Of a stretch of 64,000 bases of DNA, positions 38,421 through 47,808 are shown one piece after another. Position 1 is the stretch's first letter. Each line of letters opens with the position of its first letter. Source of the stretch: Planctomycetaceae bacterium (GTDB lineage Bacteria; Planctomycetota; Planctomycetia; Planctomycetales; Planctomycetaceae); NCBI GenBank assembly GCA_018699955.1, contig JABISG010000054.1:124001-188000 (forward strand), given 5' to 3'. The notes under the pieces were generated by a model, which saw only the letters and a list, made by a program, of their open reading frames with translations, ran no database searches and was not told the origin of the DNA. The translations under genes were made by a program, and so were the position numbers.

Positions 38421-40163
38421 TCAGACGGGCTGCTCCTGCGGAAGACTGTCGGCGGTCACCACCTGATTCCGACCCGTTTCTTTGGCTTCGTACAGCGCGG
38501 CATCGGCGGCAGAAATCAGTTCGTGGACTTTGTCGGCATGTCCGGGACACGTGGCAATTCCCACGCTGAGCGTCACGTGGATGTCCCGGCCCTCGAACGA
38601 GAAGGTTTCCGCATCCACCGCGCGGCGAATTGATTCTCCAATCCGGTGTGCGCCAACGAGACCCACGTTGGGCAAAAGCACGGCCATTTCCTCGCCGCCG
38701 TAACGCGCAACCAGTACGCGGTCACCCGTGCGAACTGCCTCGCGCGCCTCGTCTTTGAGCATCTGAGCCGTCCGCCGCAGAACCAAGTCGCCCGCCTGAT
38801 GACCGTACGTGTCGTTGATCGACTTGAATCGATCCAGGTCGAACAGTAACAGCGAGACTTCTCGCTTCTTTTCGCGCGCTAGTTGAATCTCTCGTTTGAT
38901 CTGCTGATCGAATGCACGGCGGTTCGCCAGTTCCGTCAATGAATCCTCTCGCGCTTCCTTTTCGACAATCGCCTGATTCAGCACACGTAAAATCACCTCA
39001 CCCAAATACTCGGCAGCCCATGTCGCCAGAGAAATTTGAGTGTCGTCGAACGGAAAGTTGTCACATCGGGTAAAGCAGGCGAGGCCAATCGACTGTTGCT
39101 GTTGCACCAGCGGTGCCACAATCGCCCCGCTGGCCGTTCTTTCGACACACAACTCGTCGAGATCGTGGGAGCTGTAAGCCTTCAGTTGGCCATCGGCCAA
39201 ATGTTGTTCTGTCAGCCGATCTTCCAACTTCTTCCAGTTGATTTCGATACTGCCGTCGTTTTCGATGCCGCATCGTATCAGCGGCTTCCCTAAACCCTCA
39301 CCGGCCTTGTTTTTCAAATACAGTACGACCCGATCGGCGTCGATCTTCTTCATCCACTGGTTCAGAAATTCCTGAATCATCGCCAGCGGAGAATTGAATT
39401 TTCGGTCGGCAATCGACCGCAGTGCAAGCATTTCGTTGGTGAAACGTAGCTCGTGCGTCTTCTGTTCGAGCGTCTGAAAGCGCTTGAAGTCGGTTGAAAC
39501 GCTTTGCATCAATCGCCGCGTCAACTCAACTTGTTGCTCCTGTGGCGCGCCGGGCGGATAGAGTGCCGTCGTGATCAGAATTCCGGCCAGATCGTCGGCG
39601 TCACCCAAAGCCGCCAGATTCAATTGTCGAATCTTTCTCCGATCGGTCGGAGTGAGGCTCTGCCACAGCATCACAAAACCTGCATCGGAGCCATCCAGCA
39701 CCACGACCCGTTCGCGGATAATTCGCTGCCTCAACTCGTCATCGATGTACAGTTCCCGACACGACTCTTCAGACAATCCGCGACTCTGGTAGATTTCGTA
39801 CTCTGGCTGCGCGTCTGGATTCCATTTCAGGAACGCCGAAAAACCTTTGCTGGTGTGGGGGACGAAACGGCGCATCATCAACTCGAGTGCCGTCTTGATC
39901 TCCGTTTGTGCAACGAACTCGCGGAGAATGCCGTTTTCCAACCGCGACATCGTGCGATCGCGCTGAACCGACTGCAAGTCATCCTGCAACGCATTCATTT
40001 CATTTCGCTGGCGACTTGCCTCTCGGCCTGCCACCGAAAGTTTATAGAAATGCAACAGATACTGAAGCACGCAAACCAAACCGATCGCCAACACGTAGCC
40101 GCCGGCCACCGCTTCATCAGCGAAGGCGAGCATGCGATCGAATTGCGATACAATCCAGGACAA
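38421..40163 (-). CDS. Membrane-anchored diguanylate cyclase (GGDEF) with GAF-like sensor
   Basis: 580 residues. TTG 40163 is chosen for a clear GAGGAAG ribosome site ~6 bases upstream; ATG 40133 is the alternative. One membrane segment (YVLAIGLVCVLQYLLHFYKL) is followed by a coiled coil, a variable sensory part and a GAF-like domain (~255-410, DADRVVLYLKNKAGEG, ASGAIVAPLVQQQQSIGLAC). The GGDEF domain (~425-570) has DSLTELANRRAF, FDLDRFKSINDTYGH and the active site ARYGGEEMAVLLP, where Glu is acceptable at the third position. RTGD resembles the inhibitory RxxD site but is two residues farther from the active site than usual. It should make cyclic di-GMP at the membrane. Confidence 0.92.
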   Translation of the reverse strand: MSWIVSQFDRMLAFADEAVAGGYVLAIGLVCVLQYLLHFYKLSVAGREASRQRNEMNALQDDLQSVQRDRTMSRLENGILREFVAQTEIKTALELMMRRFVPHTSKGFSAFLKWNPDAQPEYEIYQSRGLSEESCRELYIDDELRQRIIRERVVVLDGSDAGFVMLWQSLTPTDRRKIRQLNLAALGDADDLAGILITTALYPPGAPQEQQVELTRRLMQSVSTDFKRFQTLEQKTHELRFTNEMLALRSIADRKFNSPLAMIQEFLNQWMKKIDADRVVLYLKNKAGEGLGKPLIRCGIENDGSIEINWKKLEDRLTEQHLADGQLKAYSSHDLDELCVERTASGAIVAPLVQQQQSIGLACFTRCDNFPFDDTQISLATWAAEYLGEVILRVLNQAIVEKEAREDSLTELANRRAFDQQIKREIQLAREKKREVSLLLFDLDRFKSINDTYGHQAGDLVLRRTAQMLKDEAREAVRTGDRVLVARYGGEEMAVLLPNVGLVGAHRIGESIRRAVDAETFSFEGRDIHVTLSVGIATCPGHADKVHELISAADAALYEAKETGRNQVVTADSLPQEQPV

Positions 40164-40416
40164 GATTTCTTCCTCGGTTGCGATGTGAAACGCGTTGTTT
40201 GAACGGGAGGCCTCACTACAACATTAGCTCATCATTTGAATTGCAGTGCGTGTGCGGACAAATCTGTTGAGGAAAGTCCCGCATGCAACGGGTCAAATCG
40301 CTTCATAATTGTTACAATCGTCAAACGACGAATTCGAGAACGGAGACGGACGATGGAACAGCCCCTGCTGGACCGTCCCGATCAATCTGACACACCAGAA
40401 ACTTCGAGAACCAGCC

Positions 40417-41292
40417 ATGCACAACAAGTTGTTTCATGCACGTCTCGCTGCATCCTCAATGAGAACTGTCGCTGCATTCTCGTTCCTGCTGACACTTGTT
40501 GCCTGCTCGCAAGATGCCGATGTCGGCTCGCCGCAGACCGCATCCGATACGTCGGTGAGCGATGGCGAAACGGAGCCGACGCAAACAACCGAGGTGCCGT
40601 CACCGACTCCGCTACCCACATCGACCGACGACGAGACAACCGCCGACGAGACAACCGGGACCGAAAAGCCGGAATTGGAAAAGGACGACGTGAAATGGAC
40701 GTCGCTGTTCAACGGCAAGAATCTCGATGGCTGGAAGAACACCGAATTCGGTGGTGAAGGGGAAATCACCGTCGAGAAAGAGCAATTGATTCTCGACATG
40801 GGAACCCCGCTTTCCGGCGTGAATTACACCGGCAAGATTCCCAAAATCAACTACGAAGTCGAACTCGATGCAATGCGCGTCACCGGCACCGACTTCTTCT
40901 GCGGCCTGACCTTTCCGGTGAAGAAAGATCCCTGCTCGCTGATTATCGGCGGTTGGGGCGGAGGCGTGATGGGTCTCTCCAGCCTGAACGGCCAGGATGC
41001 GTCAGAAAATGAGACCACCAATTATATGGAATTCAAGAACGGCCAGTGGTATCACATCCGATTGCGTGTTCTCGATGATCGCATTACGGCTTGGATCGAT
41101 GGCAAGGAAATCGTCGATCAGGACATCACCGACCGGGAGATTTCTGTTCGCATTGAAGTCGAATTGTCGATGCCGTTCGGTTTCGCCACCTTTGAGACAA
41201 AAGCGGCGCTGCGAAAGATTCGCGTTCGCGAATTGACGGAGAAAGAAATCGCCGCCGCCAAATCGACACCCGCAGAACTAGAAACTGAATAG
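40417..41292 (+). CDS. DUF1080 (3-keto-disaccharide hydrolase-like) lipoprotein
   Basis: 291 residues from ATG 40417; ATG 40459 would still keep the signal peptide. The lipobox LTLVAC gives an acylated Cys30, so the protein is lipid-anchored. A long Thr/Asp/Glu/Pro linker (~35-85) precedes the DUF1080 jelly-roll domain: WTSLFNGKNLDGWKNTEFGGEGEITVEKEQLIL, GTDFFCGLTFPVKKDPCS, NGQWYHIRLRVLDDRITAWIDGKEIVDQD and ALRKIRVREL. The domain is shared with the 1454-residue kinase. DUF1080 proteins bind or hydrolyse modified sugars; an active site is not obvious here. It is divergent from the diguanylate cyclase gene. Confidence 0.85.
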   Translation: MHNKLFHARLAASSMRTVAAFSFLLTLVACSQDADVGSPQTASDTSVSDGETEPTQTTEVPSPTPLPTSTDDETTADETTGTEKPELEKDDVKWTSLFNGKNLDGWKNTEFGGEGEITVEKEQLILDMGTPLSGVNYTGKIPKINYEVELDAMRVTGTDFFCGLTFPVKKDPCSLIIGGWGGGVMGLSSLNGQDASENETTNYMEFKNGQWYHIRLRVLDDRITAWIDGKEIVDQDITDREISVRIEVELSMPFGFATFETKAALRKIRVRELTEKEIAAAKSTPAELETE

Positions 41293-41533
41293 AAACGCCG
41301 ACGTCGATGCCCGCTGGAAACGACGGTGTTGCCTTTTTGCCACGTTGATTTTGTGTCGGATCGATGAATTCCAGGTGACTCATTCCGTCTGGCGACTGTA
41401 AACCACGGCAAACGCACGGGTTGTGAACCACTATCGCCCTCTGGCTGCGCTTCGGCATCGCGTTTGCGATGTCTCCTCGTGTTGTTCGATTCGCGAACAA
41501 GTCACGCCGTAGTCAGGTGAAGGGTTGAAGTCC

Positions 41534-42283
41534 ATGGATATTGCACGTTCCGTCGAATTGGCGGTGCAGGTTTCTCGTCACAGTGACCTGATGATCGAAA
41601 GCTCGGCGGCTTTGCCAGAGAATTCCCTACGCGATTTCTGGAAGTTTTCCCGCCGCAGAATCACCGACTGGAAGTTGTGCCTGAATCGCTGCAATCGGCG
41701 ACTGGCCGAATCGAGTAATCGCAACCGACTGGAGCGATCACTTGAACTGGAATCGCTCATTTCCGAGTTGCTGGTCTCGGACGTGTTGACCCGTCTATGG
41801 TCGGCTATCTTGGCGGCCGTCGATGAGCGGCGGGCAACGAACTGGGCCGAACCGATTGCCCGGCATGTGCTGGTCGATCACCTGCAGGCCCGATATTTGG
41901 CGTTACAGGTTCTCGTCGATCAATCGCTGTTATCGCAACCGCGCATCCACCGGCTCAACACGCTTCGTCACAGTGCCGAGCGGTGGACCGATTTACTGCT
42001 GGGGAGGTTGGTGTGTCAGTGGGACGTGGGCGACTTCGCGTTCGACGAATCGCAGTCCCGCGAGTTCGGCGAGAGTCATCTGTCGTACCGTGACGAAGAC
42101 ATTCGAGAGACCGCCTGGCATCTCATTCTTTCCGGTGCCAGAATCACGTTTCCAACGTGTCCCGCATCCAGCCCGTGGCGGACGGCCTGTCTGCGCAAAA
42201 TCATCGGCTCGATTCTCAGCTGCTTTCCAAAGCACGCACTCTTTCAACGAACTGGCGAAACCCGCTTAAAAAACAGTGAGTAA
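41534..42283 (+). CDS. Hypothetical cytoplasmic helical protein
   Basis: 249 residues from ATG 41534. It is Arg/Leu-rich and predicted almost wholly helical (WKFSRRRITDWKLCLNRCNRRLAESSNRNRLERSLELESL). No signal peptide, membrane segment or catalytic motif is present. The sequence RHVLVDHLQARYLALQVLVDQSLL is the most ordered stretch. I do not recognise it. Codon use is normal for the window and the frame is long, so it is probably real; a helix-rich structural or regulatory role is the most that can be said. A GC-rich hairpin follows 25 bp after the stop. Confidence 0.6.
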   Translation: MDIARSVELAVQVSRHSDLMIESSAALPENSLRDFWKFSRRRITDWKLCLNRCNRRLAESSNRNRLERSLELESLISELLVSDVLTRLWSAILAAVDERRATNWAEPIARHVLVDHLQARYLALQVLVDQSLLSQPRIHRLNTLRHSAERWTDLLLGRLVCQWDVGDFAFDESQSREFGESHLSYRDEDIRETAWHLILSGARITFPTCPASSPWRTACLRKIIGSILSCFPKHALFQRTGETRLKNSE

Positions 42284-42308
42284 CAATCGCAACAACATTT
42301 CCCCAAAG

Positions 42309-42330
42309 CCCACGGGCCGCGCCCCGTGGG
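42309..42330. terminator. GC-rich hairpin between the hypothetical gene and the DUF3891 gene
   Basis: CCCACGGG and CCCGTGGG pair perfectly over a six-base loop. There is no T-tract, so it may be a repeat or mRNA-stabilising hairpin rather than a true terminator. Confidence 0.45.
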
Positions 42331-42365
42331 ACCGAACCTAAAACGTGAACGGAAGCACGATCGCC

Positions 42366-43409
42366 ATGATACGCCGCGACGACGGAAACGACTGGCTACT
42401 GTTTTCACAGGTCGACCACGCGCACCTCGCAGCAGAACTCGCAGAGGTGTGGGGCAATGACACTGTGCCGGCGATCCCCTTGCCCCATCTCTTGATCCCC
42501 GCAATTCGCGATCACGACGAAGGCTGGCGCGAGTGGGAACGCTCGCCCGAACTCAATCCGGATTCCGGAGACCCCCGCGACTTCACCGAAATGCCTATGT
42601 CGGTGGCGACGAAACTCTGGACCGAAAGCGTCACCGCTGCAACGCGGGGAACGCCTGCTCTGGCAGAAGCGTTCAAGCGATACCAAGACTTTCTGGCTGA
42701 GAGAAACGAAGCGTTGGACGGTCACAGAGCGGCAGTTCTGGAAATTTTGATTGAATTTCGCGCTTCGTTTCGCCGCGATGAAATGCAACGTCGTGCTATG
42801 CAGGCAGAACTCTTACAAGACCCGTTCGACTCGTACTTCGATGAGCTGATACAGGCTGGCATCGTTCGCCATGTCGGACAGGATTTCGTGGGCGACTACT
42901 ATGTTCTCGACTTACCGCATCTGGGGACATCTCCGTTGGGCGGCATTTGGGTGAGTCGGCACTTTTGCTATCTCGCCGAGAAAGCACGAGAGAGCCGCAG
43001 CGATAACATCGACGACGTAGCCGCCATCGAACAGTTCCTCGAAGAGCAGGCGGAATTGCAACGTGAATGGACGGACGACAGCGTACGAGATTTCGCCGGC
43101 GATGAATTACAGCGGCTGATCGAAACCGGGTTTCGGTACGTTCAGTTTTTCGACCGCATCAGCCTCTGGCTTTGTTGTGCGGAACGAACCGAAGCCGTTG
43201 ACATGAAATTGCCCGGCGGCGATTCGTTTCAGCTGATCCCCCGGAAAGACGGCAGCATCGCCATCGAGCCGTACCCACTCAACGTCGCCGCTCTCGAATT
43301 GACGGTCGATACCCGACGCATGTCGGCGCGACAATATGATTGCGACGATCTACAGCAGGCCATTGGTTCCGCGACCGTCGAACAACTCCGCTGGACGCTT
43401 TGTCGGTGA
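42366..43409 (+). CDS. DUF3891 family protein
   Basis: 347 residues from ATG 42366 (MIRRDDGNDWLLFSQVDHAHLAAELAEVWGN), which matches how DUF3891 proteins usually begin; the GTG at 42345 is less likely. Conserved-looking histidines and acids occur in SQVDHAHLA, AIRDHDEGWREWE and LDGHRAAVLEILIE, suggesting an HD-like helical metal-binding fold (inference). A beta-rich end follows (FQLIPRKDGSIAIEPYPLNVAALEL). There is no signal peptide. The function of the family is not known. Confidence 0.8.
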   Translation: MIRRDDGNDWLLFSQVDHAHLAAELAEVWGNDTVPAIPLPHLLIPAIRDHDEGWREWERSPELNPDSGDPRDFTEMPMSVATKLWTESVTAATRGTPALAEAFKRYQDFLAERNEALDGHRAAVLEILIEFRASFRRDEMQRRAMQAELLQDPFDSYFDELIQAGIVRHVGQDFVGDYYVLDLPHLGTSPLGGIWVSRHFCYLAEKARESRSDNIDDVAAIEQFLEEQAELQREWTDDSVRDFAGDELQRLIETGFRYVQFFDRISLWLCCAERTEAVDMKLPGGDSFQLIPRKDGSIAIEPYPLNVAALELTVDTRRMSARQYDCDDLQQAIGSATVEQLRWTLCR

Positions 43410-43502
43410 ATGTCTCGCCGCACCACAATTCGGCGCGTTTGAAAGCGCTCGAACCGCATGAATGCGGTCACTACGAGCCAGTTTTCCGACCTTTGCCTGA
43501 GC

Positions 43503-43988
43503 TTACGACGACGGCGTGCGGACTTGTATCTGTCGGCGAATCGCTCGTTCGGCCTTGGTCAATTCAACGCGCAGCGTGCCGTGAGCATCGATTGCTTCGG
43601 CGGTCACCTTTTCGGGATCGACGGCGGCGGGCATCGGAATCGAACGGGAGAACGTCCCGCCGAGCCGTTCGCGCGTGTGGACCGTTTGCGAATCGTTCGC
43701 TTCAAACTCCGGTTTCTCGGCTTCAATCGTCAGCATGTTGCCCACCAGCGAAAGGTTGACCGATTGCGGATCGACGCCGGGCAAATCGATTAAGACTTCA
43801 ATTGTCTCTGCCGATTCGATCACATCGACAGCGGGAACAAACGACTGCCCCACTCCGCGAAGTCCGAAACGGTCAAGCGTCTTGCCTCCCTGCGATACCA
43901 CCGCTTCCAACCAGTGGTCGAACTCGCCTCGGAGCCGTTCAACGGAAGCGTTCAGCCGGCTTTGTTCTTCCTGTTCATTGTCAGACAT
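43503..43988 (-). CDS. Hsp20/alpha-crystallin small heat-shock protein (third of three)
   Basis: 161 residues. The alpha-crystallin core runs from VPAVDVIESAETIEVLIDLPGVDPQSVNLSLVGNMLTIEAEK to GTLRVELTKAE. The N-terminal arm (~1-50) is helical and longer than in the other two copies. The C-terminal I-x-I oligomer motif is represented by RQIQV. Such proteins hold unfolding polypeptides for refolding by DnaK/ClpB. It is the last gene of a three-gene run and is separated from the second by 193 bp containing a long inverted repeat. Confidence 0.92.
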   Translation of the reverse strand: MSDNEQEEQSRLNASVERLRGEFDHWLEAVVSQGGKTLDRFGLRGVGQSFVPAVDVIESAETIEVLIDLPGVDPQSVNLSLVGNMLTIEAEKPEFEANDSQTVHTRERLGGTFSRSIPMPAAVDPEKVTAEAIDAHGTLRVELTKAERAIRRQIQVRTPSS

Positions 43989-44044
43989 GGTGATGCGCCC
44001 TCAGTTGAAGGGTGAAAATATTGGGACAACGTCGCTCCCCCTAT

Positions 44045-44170
44045 CTTAATCGTAATCCTACTCTTAATCTTAATTCTTTTTTCTTGAGGACGTCGAGTTT
44101 TTCAACAGCCGGGACGAACCGGCCACTCGACGCAGAACAGATTATGATTGAGAGTAGAATTAGGATTAAG
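44045..44170. repeat. Long imperfect inverted repeat between two hsp20 genes
   Basis: Arm 44045-44074 and arm 44141-44170 are complementary at 26 of 30 positions, with a 66-base spacer. The arms are built of iterated CTTAAT/TAATCC-type hexamer-like units and are AT-rich, unlike the flanks. Transcribed from the hsp20 promoter it would form a long stem between cistrons two and three. Confidence 0.75.
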
Positions 44171-44181
44171 AAAAGCGAAGA

Positions 44182-44637
44182 TCAGCCGGTTTGAATCGGA
44201 ATTTGCCGCGCGGGACCACGTTCGATTCTCGGCAGCACCACTTTCAAAACGCCGTTGTTCAAACCGGCGGTGATTCGTTCGTGATCGACTTCGTCGCTGA
44301 GGATGAAGGACCGCAGAAAATCTCCGGTCTCATATTCGCGATGCAACACCTCTGCATCGACATCCTCGGTTTGCGTGACGCGTCCAAACAGTGTGAGCTT
44401 GTTGTCTTGCACCTGCAGATTGAGCGAATCGGACGTCACGCCTGGCAAGTCGGCGTAAAGCACCAGCCCGTTTTCGTCTTCGTAAATGTCGATGGGCGGC
44501 GTGAAGACGGCGCGCTGCGGGACCTCGGCAGGTTCTGGCTGCCCGCCAGTCTGAATGTCTACCGGAAAATTGCGTTGTGGCGATGCAATTTCGCGTTCCG
44601 ATTCGTGATCGGGTTGGGAACGATTCTCTTCAGACAT
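44182..44637 (-). CDS. Hsp20/alpha-crystallin small heat-shock protein (second of three)
   Basis: 151 residues from ATG 44637, overlapping the previous stop by one base (TGATG). An acidic, disordered N-terminus ([16 protein letters not shown]) precedes the core: [38 protein letters not shown] and [13 protein letters not shown]. The tail RQIPIQ supplies the I-x-I motif. The core is clearly diverged from the third copy, so this is not a recent duplication. The one-base overlap implies translational coupling to the first gene. Confidence 0.92.
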   Translation of the reverse strand: MSEENRSQPDHESEREIASPQRNFPVDIQTGGQPEPAEVPQRAVFTPPIDIYEDENGLVLYADLPGVTSDSLNLQVQDNKLTLFGRVTQTEDVDAEVLHREYETGDFLRSFILSDEVDHERITAGLNNGVLKVVLPRIERGPARQIPIQTG

Positions 44638-45083
44638 CAATCGGTCCCCTCGTTAACGGGAATCTGACGCGGTTGAATTTCGTCGGCTTTGGGAAGGTGG
44701 ATTTTGAGAACGCCGTCGTTGAACTCGGCCGAGAGACGTTCTTCCTGGACGCGCTCGGGAAGCGAGAACGAACGTTGCCACGCGCCGTGAAATCGCTCGT
44801 GCCGACGGAACTGATCGTCCGGCACGTTCTCCGGTTTGGCGCGGGTTCCCTTGAGAGTCAAGATACCCCCTGCGATTGAGACGTCAAGTTCGTCGGCACG
44901 CATGCCCGGCAATTCCGCAGTCAGCAGGTATTCGTCTTCAAGCTGATACAGATTGATCGCCGGATACTGCCGACCGAAGCGAACGCCGTGGAACGTCATA
45001 TCGACGCCATGCAACAGCCGATCAACTTCCCGCTCCAAATCGTGGAACAGTCTCCAGCTTTGTCCCCAGCGAAAAATCGGCAT
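44637..45083 (-). CDS. Hsp20/alpha-crystallin small heat-shock protein (first of three)
   Basis: 148 residues from ATG 45083 with GGAGA about 6 bases upstream. The start [24 protein letters not shown] is the usual helical arm of this family. The core follows: [42 protein letters not shown], then [18 protein letters not shown], with RQIPV as the C-terminal I-x-V anchor. It leads the three-gene run. Three non-identical paralogues may form mixed oligomers. A sigma-32-like promoter is possible upstream but weak. Confidence 0.93.
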   Translation of the reverse strand: MPIFRWGQSWRLFHDLEREVDRLLHGVDMTFHGVRFGRQYPAINLYQLEDEYLLTAELPGMRADELDVSIAGGILTLKGTRAKPENVPDDQFRRHERFHGAWQRSFSLPERVQEERLSAEFNDGVLKIHLPKADEIQPRQIPVNEGTD

Positions 45084-45537
45084 GATGGATTCTCCAATAA
45101 GCGATCAGCTGTCAGGCATCGGCACTCAGCCGGTTGAGCGGACCTCTTGCGCTGACGCTCAATGCAACCGTTACAACATGGGCAAACCCCGTACCACTTG
45201 TGCAACACGCCGAAGTGTACGCTGCGAGCCCGCTGTCGCTGCCCCTAACATCTTTCTGTCGCTTTGTTTCAGTATATTCGACCACATCGATTTCTGTCGC
45301 GGGCATCCGATCTTAATCGGTTAAAAAAGTCCGTCGTGGCACAATGCACAATCTCCTTTCGTCAGCAACTGCCATTGTGGCAGAATCGTTGCGGGAAGGG
45401 AATTGGCAGTTCGGAGCAGCTATTCTCCTCGATTTGCGCTAGAATCGGTACTGTGATCACGATTCAGCGGTTCATTGATTCTCACGAACAACAAACCGAA
45501 TTCTCATTCGTCGCGATGGCCTTGGGAAAACGCCCCT
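45084..45537. other. Divergent intergenic region between hsp20 and coaD
   Basis: No gene is supported. It must hold the promoters of both flanking genes. The only heat-shock-like candidate is listed at 45176-45206; no CIRCE dyad was found. Confidence 0.4.
45176..45206 (-). promoter_or_regulatory. Weak sigma-32-like promoter candidate for the hsp20 run
   Basis: On the minus strand GTTGCAC (45206-45200) and GCCCATGT (45183-45176) are separated by 16 bp. The -10-like box matches the CCCCATNT heat-shock pattern at all but one position, but the -35 match is poor. Confidence 0.22.
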
Positions 45538-46062
45538 GTGAACAGTAAACACCTCGATCCGCGTCATGCCGTTTACGTCGGCAGCTTCGATCCGCTGACG
45601 TTGGGTCACGAAGACATCATCCGCCGCGGCGCAAAACTGTTCGACCGGGTGACGATCGGCGTCGGCGTCAATCCGGATAAGAAGACGCTGTTCACTTCCG
45701 AGGAACGGATGGACCTCATTCGCGCGGTCGTTTCGTCGCTGGATAATGTCGAAGTGCTGACGTTTGAAGGATTGGCGGTCGATTTCGTGCGATCATGCGG
45801 ATCGGGTGTGATGCTCCGCGGCGTGCGCACGCTGACCGACATCGAATCGGAATTCACCATGTCGTTGGCAAACCGCGCGCTGGCCCCCGACATCGAATCG
45901 GTGTTCCTCATGTCCAGCGAGCGCTACACGCACATTTCGAGCACTCTGATCAAACAGATTGCCCAATTGGGACAGGAAACCGCCGCCGACCACCTCAAAG
46001 CATTCGTCCCCGAGCCGGTCATCGAACCCCTGATGGCCCGGTTTCGTGTTCGGGGCAGTTGA
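45538..46062 (+). CDS. coaD: Phosphopantetheine adenylyltransferase
   Basis: 174 residues from GTG 45538. AVYVGSFDPLTLGHEDIIRRGAKLFD contains the nucleotidyltransferase (T/H)xGH signature, and GVMLRGVRTLTDIESEFTMSLANRAL and SSERYTHISSTLIKQI are the other family blocks. The enzyme transfers AMP from ATP to 4'-phosphopantetheine, the fourth step of coenzyme A synthesis, in the cytoplasm. It is a little longer than typical (~160) because of the extra C-terminal residues (EPLMARFRVRGS). Confidence 0.95.
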   Translation: MNSKHLDPRHAVYVGSFDPLTLGHEDIIRRGAKLFDRVTIGVGVNPDKKTLFTSEERMDLIRAVVSSLDNVEVLTFEGLAVDFVRSCGSGVMLRGVRTLTDIESEFTMSLANRALAPDIESVFLMSSERYTHISSTLIKQIAQLGQETAADHLKAFVPEPVIEPLMARFRVRGS

Positions 46063-46124
46063 TGGCATCATCGTAATTACCATGCCGCCCAAAGAGCTTT
46101 GAGGCAGGGATTGATTAGGAATGC

Positions 46125-46167
46125 AGGAAAGCAGGAGTTCAATAATGCGTTTTTCTCCTGCTTTCCT
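46125..46167. repeat. Perfect 13-bp hairpin downstream of coaD
   Basis: AGGAAAGCAGGAG (46125-46137) pairs with CTCCTGCTTTCCT (46155-46167) over a 17-base loop that ends in TTTTT. It may end coaD transcription, but the T-run is in the loop, not after the stem, so an interspersed repeat is equally likely. Confidence 0.6.
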
Positions 46168-46334
46168 CATTTATCAGACTGCATCAGGGATGTTGAAGAG
46201 TTCTACAGATTAGTCGGATTGACGCCGCGTAGGCCGCAAGTTTACCATCCCCCTTAGTCGCAGCAACGAATCGATATGTATTGCTCCGTTTGGCCGTGCG
46301 ACGGTCGCTCGGCTGTTTTACCGGGAGTTGATTG

Positions 46335-47768
46335 ATGTCCAAGGCTGGCCCGACGTCTGTTTCTCACCCCACGTTAACGCGGCGCAGCATATTGCAGGCC
46401 GGCTCGATTGGACTGATGGGCTTGGGCATGTCCGACGTGTCGGCACTGCGGGCGATGGCGGGTCCTGGTCGGTTGCCACCGGCGAAGTCGGTTATTTTTG
46501 TCTTTCTAACCGGTGGTTTGTCGCATCAGGATAGCTTCGATATGAAGCCCGATGCGCCCGCCACCGTGCGCGGCGAATTCAATCCAATTGCCACGCGCAC
46601 GCCCGGTATCGAAGTCTGCGAGCATCTGCCGATGCTCGCACAACGTAGCGACAGGTACGCGCTGGTTCGCTCGATGGCGACCGAAAACAGCGGCCACGGC
46701 ATTGCCTGCCACATGATGTTGACCGGCCGGCTCGATTTGCCGCCCGGTTTCAATCAGCGCGTCGTTCCCAGTCCGAACGAATGGCCTTCGCTGCCTTCAA
46801 TGGTCACTTACAGCACGGCAGGCCGCAACAACCTGCCGCCGGCGGTCGTCCTGCCGCAGCCCAGCGTCAACGAAATCAATCGCGTTCGCCCCGGACAATA
46901 TGCCGGCAAACTTGGTTCCCGCTACGAAGCCTGGCACGTTGATATTGCCTCGAAATGCCCGCTGGGCAATGGGGCCTGCCCGAACTGTTTCCGCTTCGAC
47001 GACGACACATTCGACCACGTTCCCAATTCGATCTTCGACACGCCCACTCTCACACTTCCCGAAGGCGGCCGGCTTCGCTTGCAGGGACGCGTGGGCCTGC
47101 TGGAAACTATTGAACGGCAACGGCAGGAGTTGGAGCAAGCGACCGACGGACGACGGCTCGATCGCCATCGCCAGGCCGCGTTGGCCGTGTTGACAGATCC
47201 CAAAACCAGCGAAGCATTCAACGTGGAGAATGCCGACCCGAAACTGTTGGAACGGTACGGCAAGAACAAGTTCGGACTGTCGCTGTTGATGGCCTATCGG
47301 CTCTCGAAGGCGGGCGTCAACATGGTTCAGGTCAACCTCGGCAAAAACTCATCCTGGGACACGCACCGTCGCAATTTCGTTAACCTCAAACGTAACCTGT
47401 TCCCCTATTTCGACCGTTCGATTTCTGCACTGTTGGACGACCTGAAGGAGAGCGGGTTGCTCGATGAGACGCTGGTGATTGTGACGGGGGAATTCGGCCG
47501 CACACCGAAGATCAACAAGGACGCCGGCCGTGATCACTGGGGTCCGCTGAATACGTCATTCTTCGCCGGCGGTGGTGTCCGCGGCGGCAACGTCATCGGC
47601 GCATCAGACAAAATCGCCGGCTATCCGATTGCCGACAAGCAGACGCCGGAGAATCTCGCAGCGACAATTTTCGAAACGCTGGGGGTCCCCCGCGAAAGCG
47701 GCTGGACCGACTTCGACCGCCGCCCCCACCAGATCTACCGCGCCAATCCAATCTCCGGGTTGATGTAG
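46335..47768 (+). CDS. DUF1501 family exported protein
   Basis: 477 residues from ATG 46335, with GGGAG at 46323-46327. Twin-arginine-like start TLTRRSILQAGSIGLMGLGMS. The DUF1501 blocks are FVFLTGGLSHQDSFDMKPDAP, RSMATENSGHGIACHMMLTG, SSWDTHRRNFVNLK, IVTGEFGRTPKINKDAGRDHWG and PENLAATIFETLGVP. A CPNC pair near residue 217 is extra compared with the copy at 12683. It is exported and folded before transport if Tat is used. No DUF1549/1553 partner is adjacent. It converges on the efflux operon. Confidence 0.92.
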   Translation: MSKAGPTSVSHPTLTRRSILQAGSIGLMGLGMSDVSALRAMAGPGRLPPAKSVIFVFLTGGLSHQDSFDMKPDAPATVRGEFNPIATRTPGIEVCEHLPMLAQRSDRYALVRSMATENSGHGIACHMMLTGRLDLPPGFNQRVVPSPNEWPSLPSMVTYSTAGRNNLPPAVVLPQPSVNEINRVRPGQYAGKLGSRYEAWHVDIASKCPLGNGACPNCFRFDDDTFDHVPNSIFDTPTLTLPEGGRLRLQGRVGLLETIERQRQELEQATDGRRLDRHRQAALAVLTDPKTSEAFNVENADPKLLERYGKNKFGLSLLMAYRLSKAGVNMVQVNLGKNSSWDTHRRNFVNLKRNLFPYFDRSISALLDDLKESGLLDETLVIVTGEFGRTPKINKDAGRDHWGPLNTSFFAGGGVRGGNVIGASDKIAGYPIADKQTPENLAATIFETLGVPRESGWTDFDRRPHQIYRANPISGLM

Positions 47769-47808
47769 CGGGTGCGAGTCCCGCTTCTGCTCCACACAAA
47801 TGTCTGCC

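Noticed and set aside
44045..44170. CRISPR-like or tandem repeat array between hsp20 genes
   Set aside because: Only one inverted pair of imperfect arms, no regular direct repeats or spacers.
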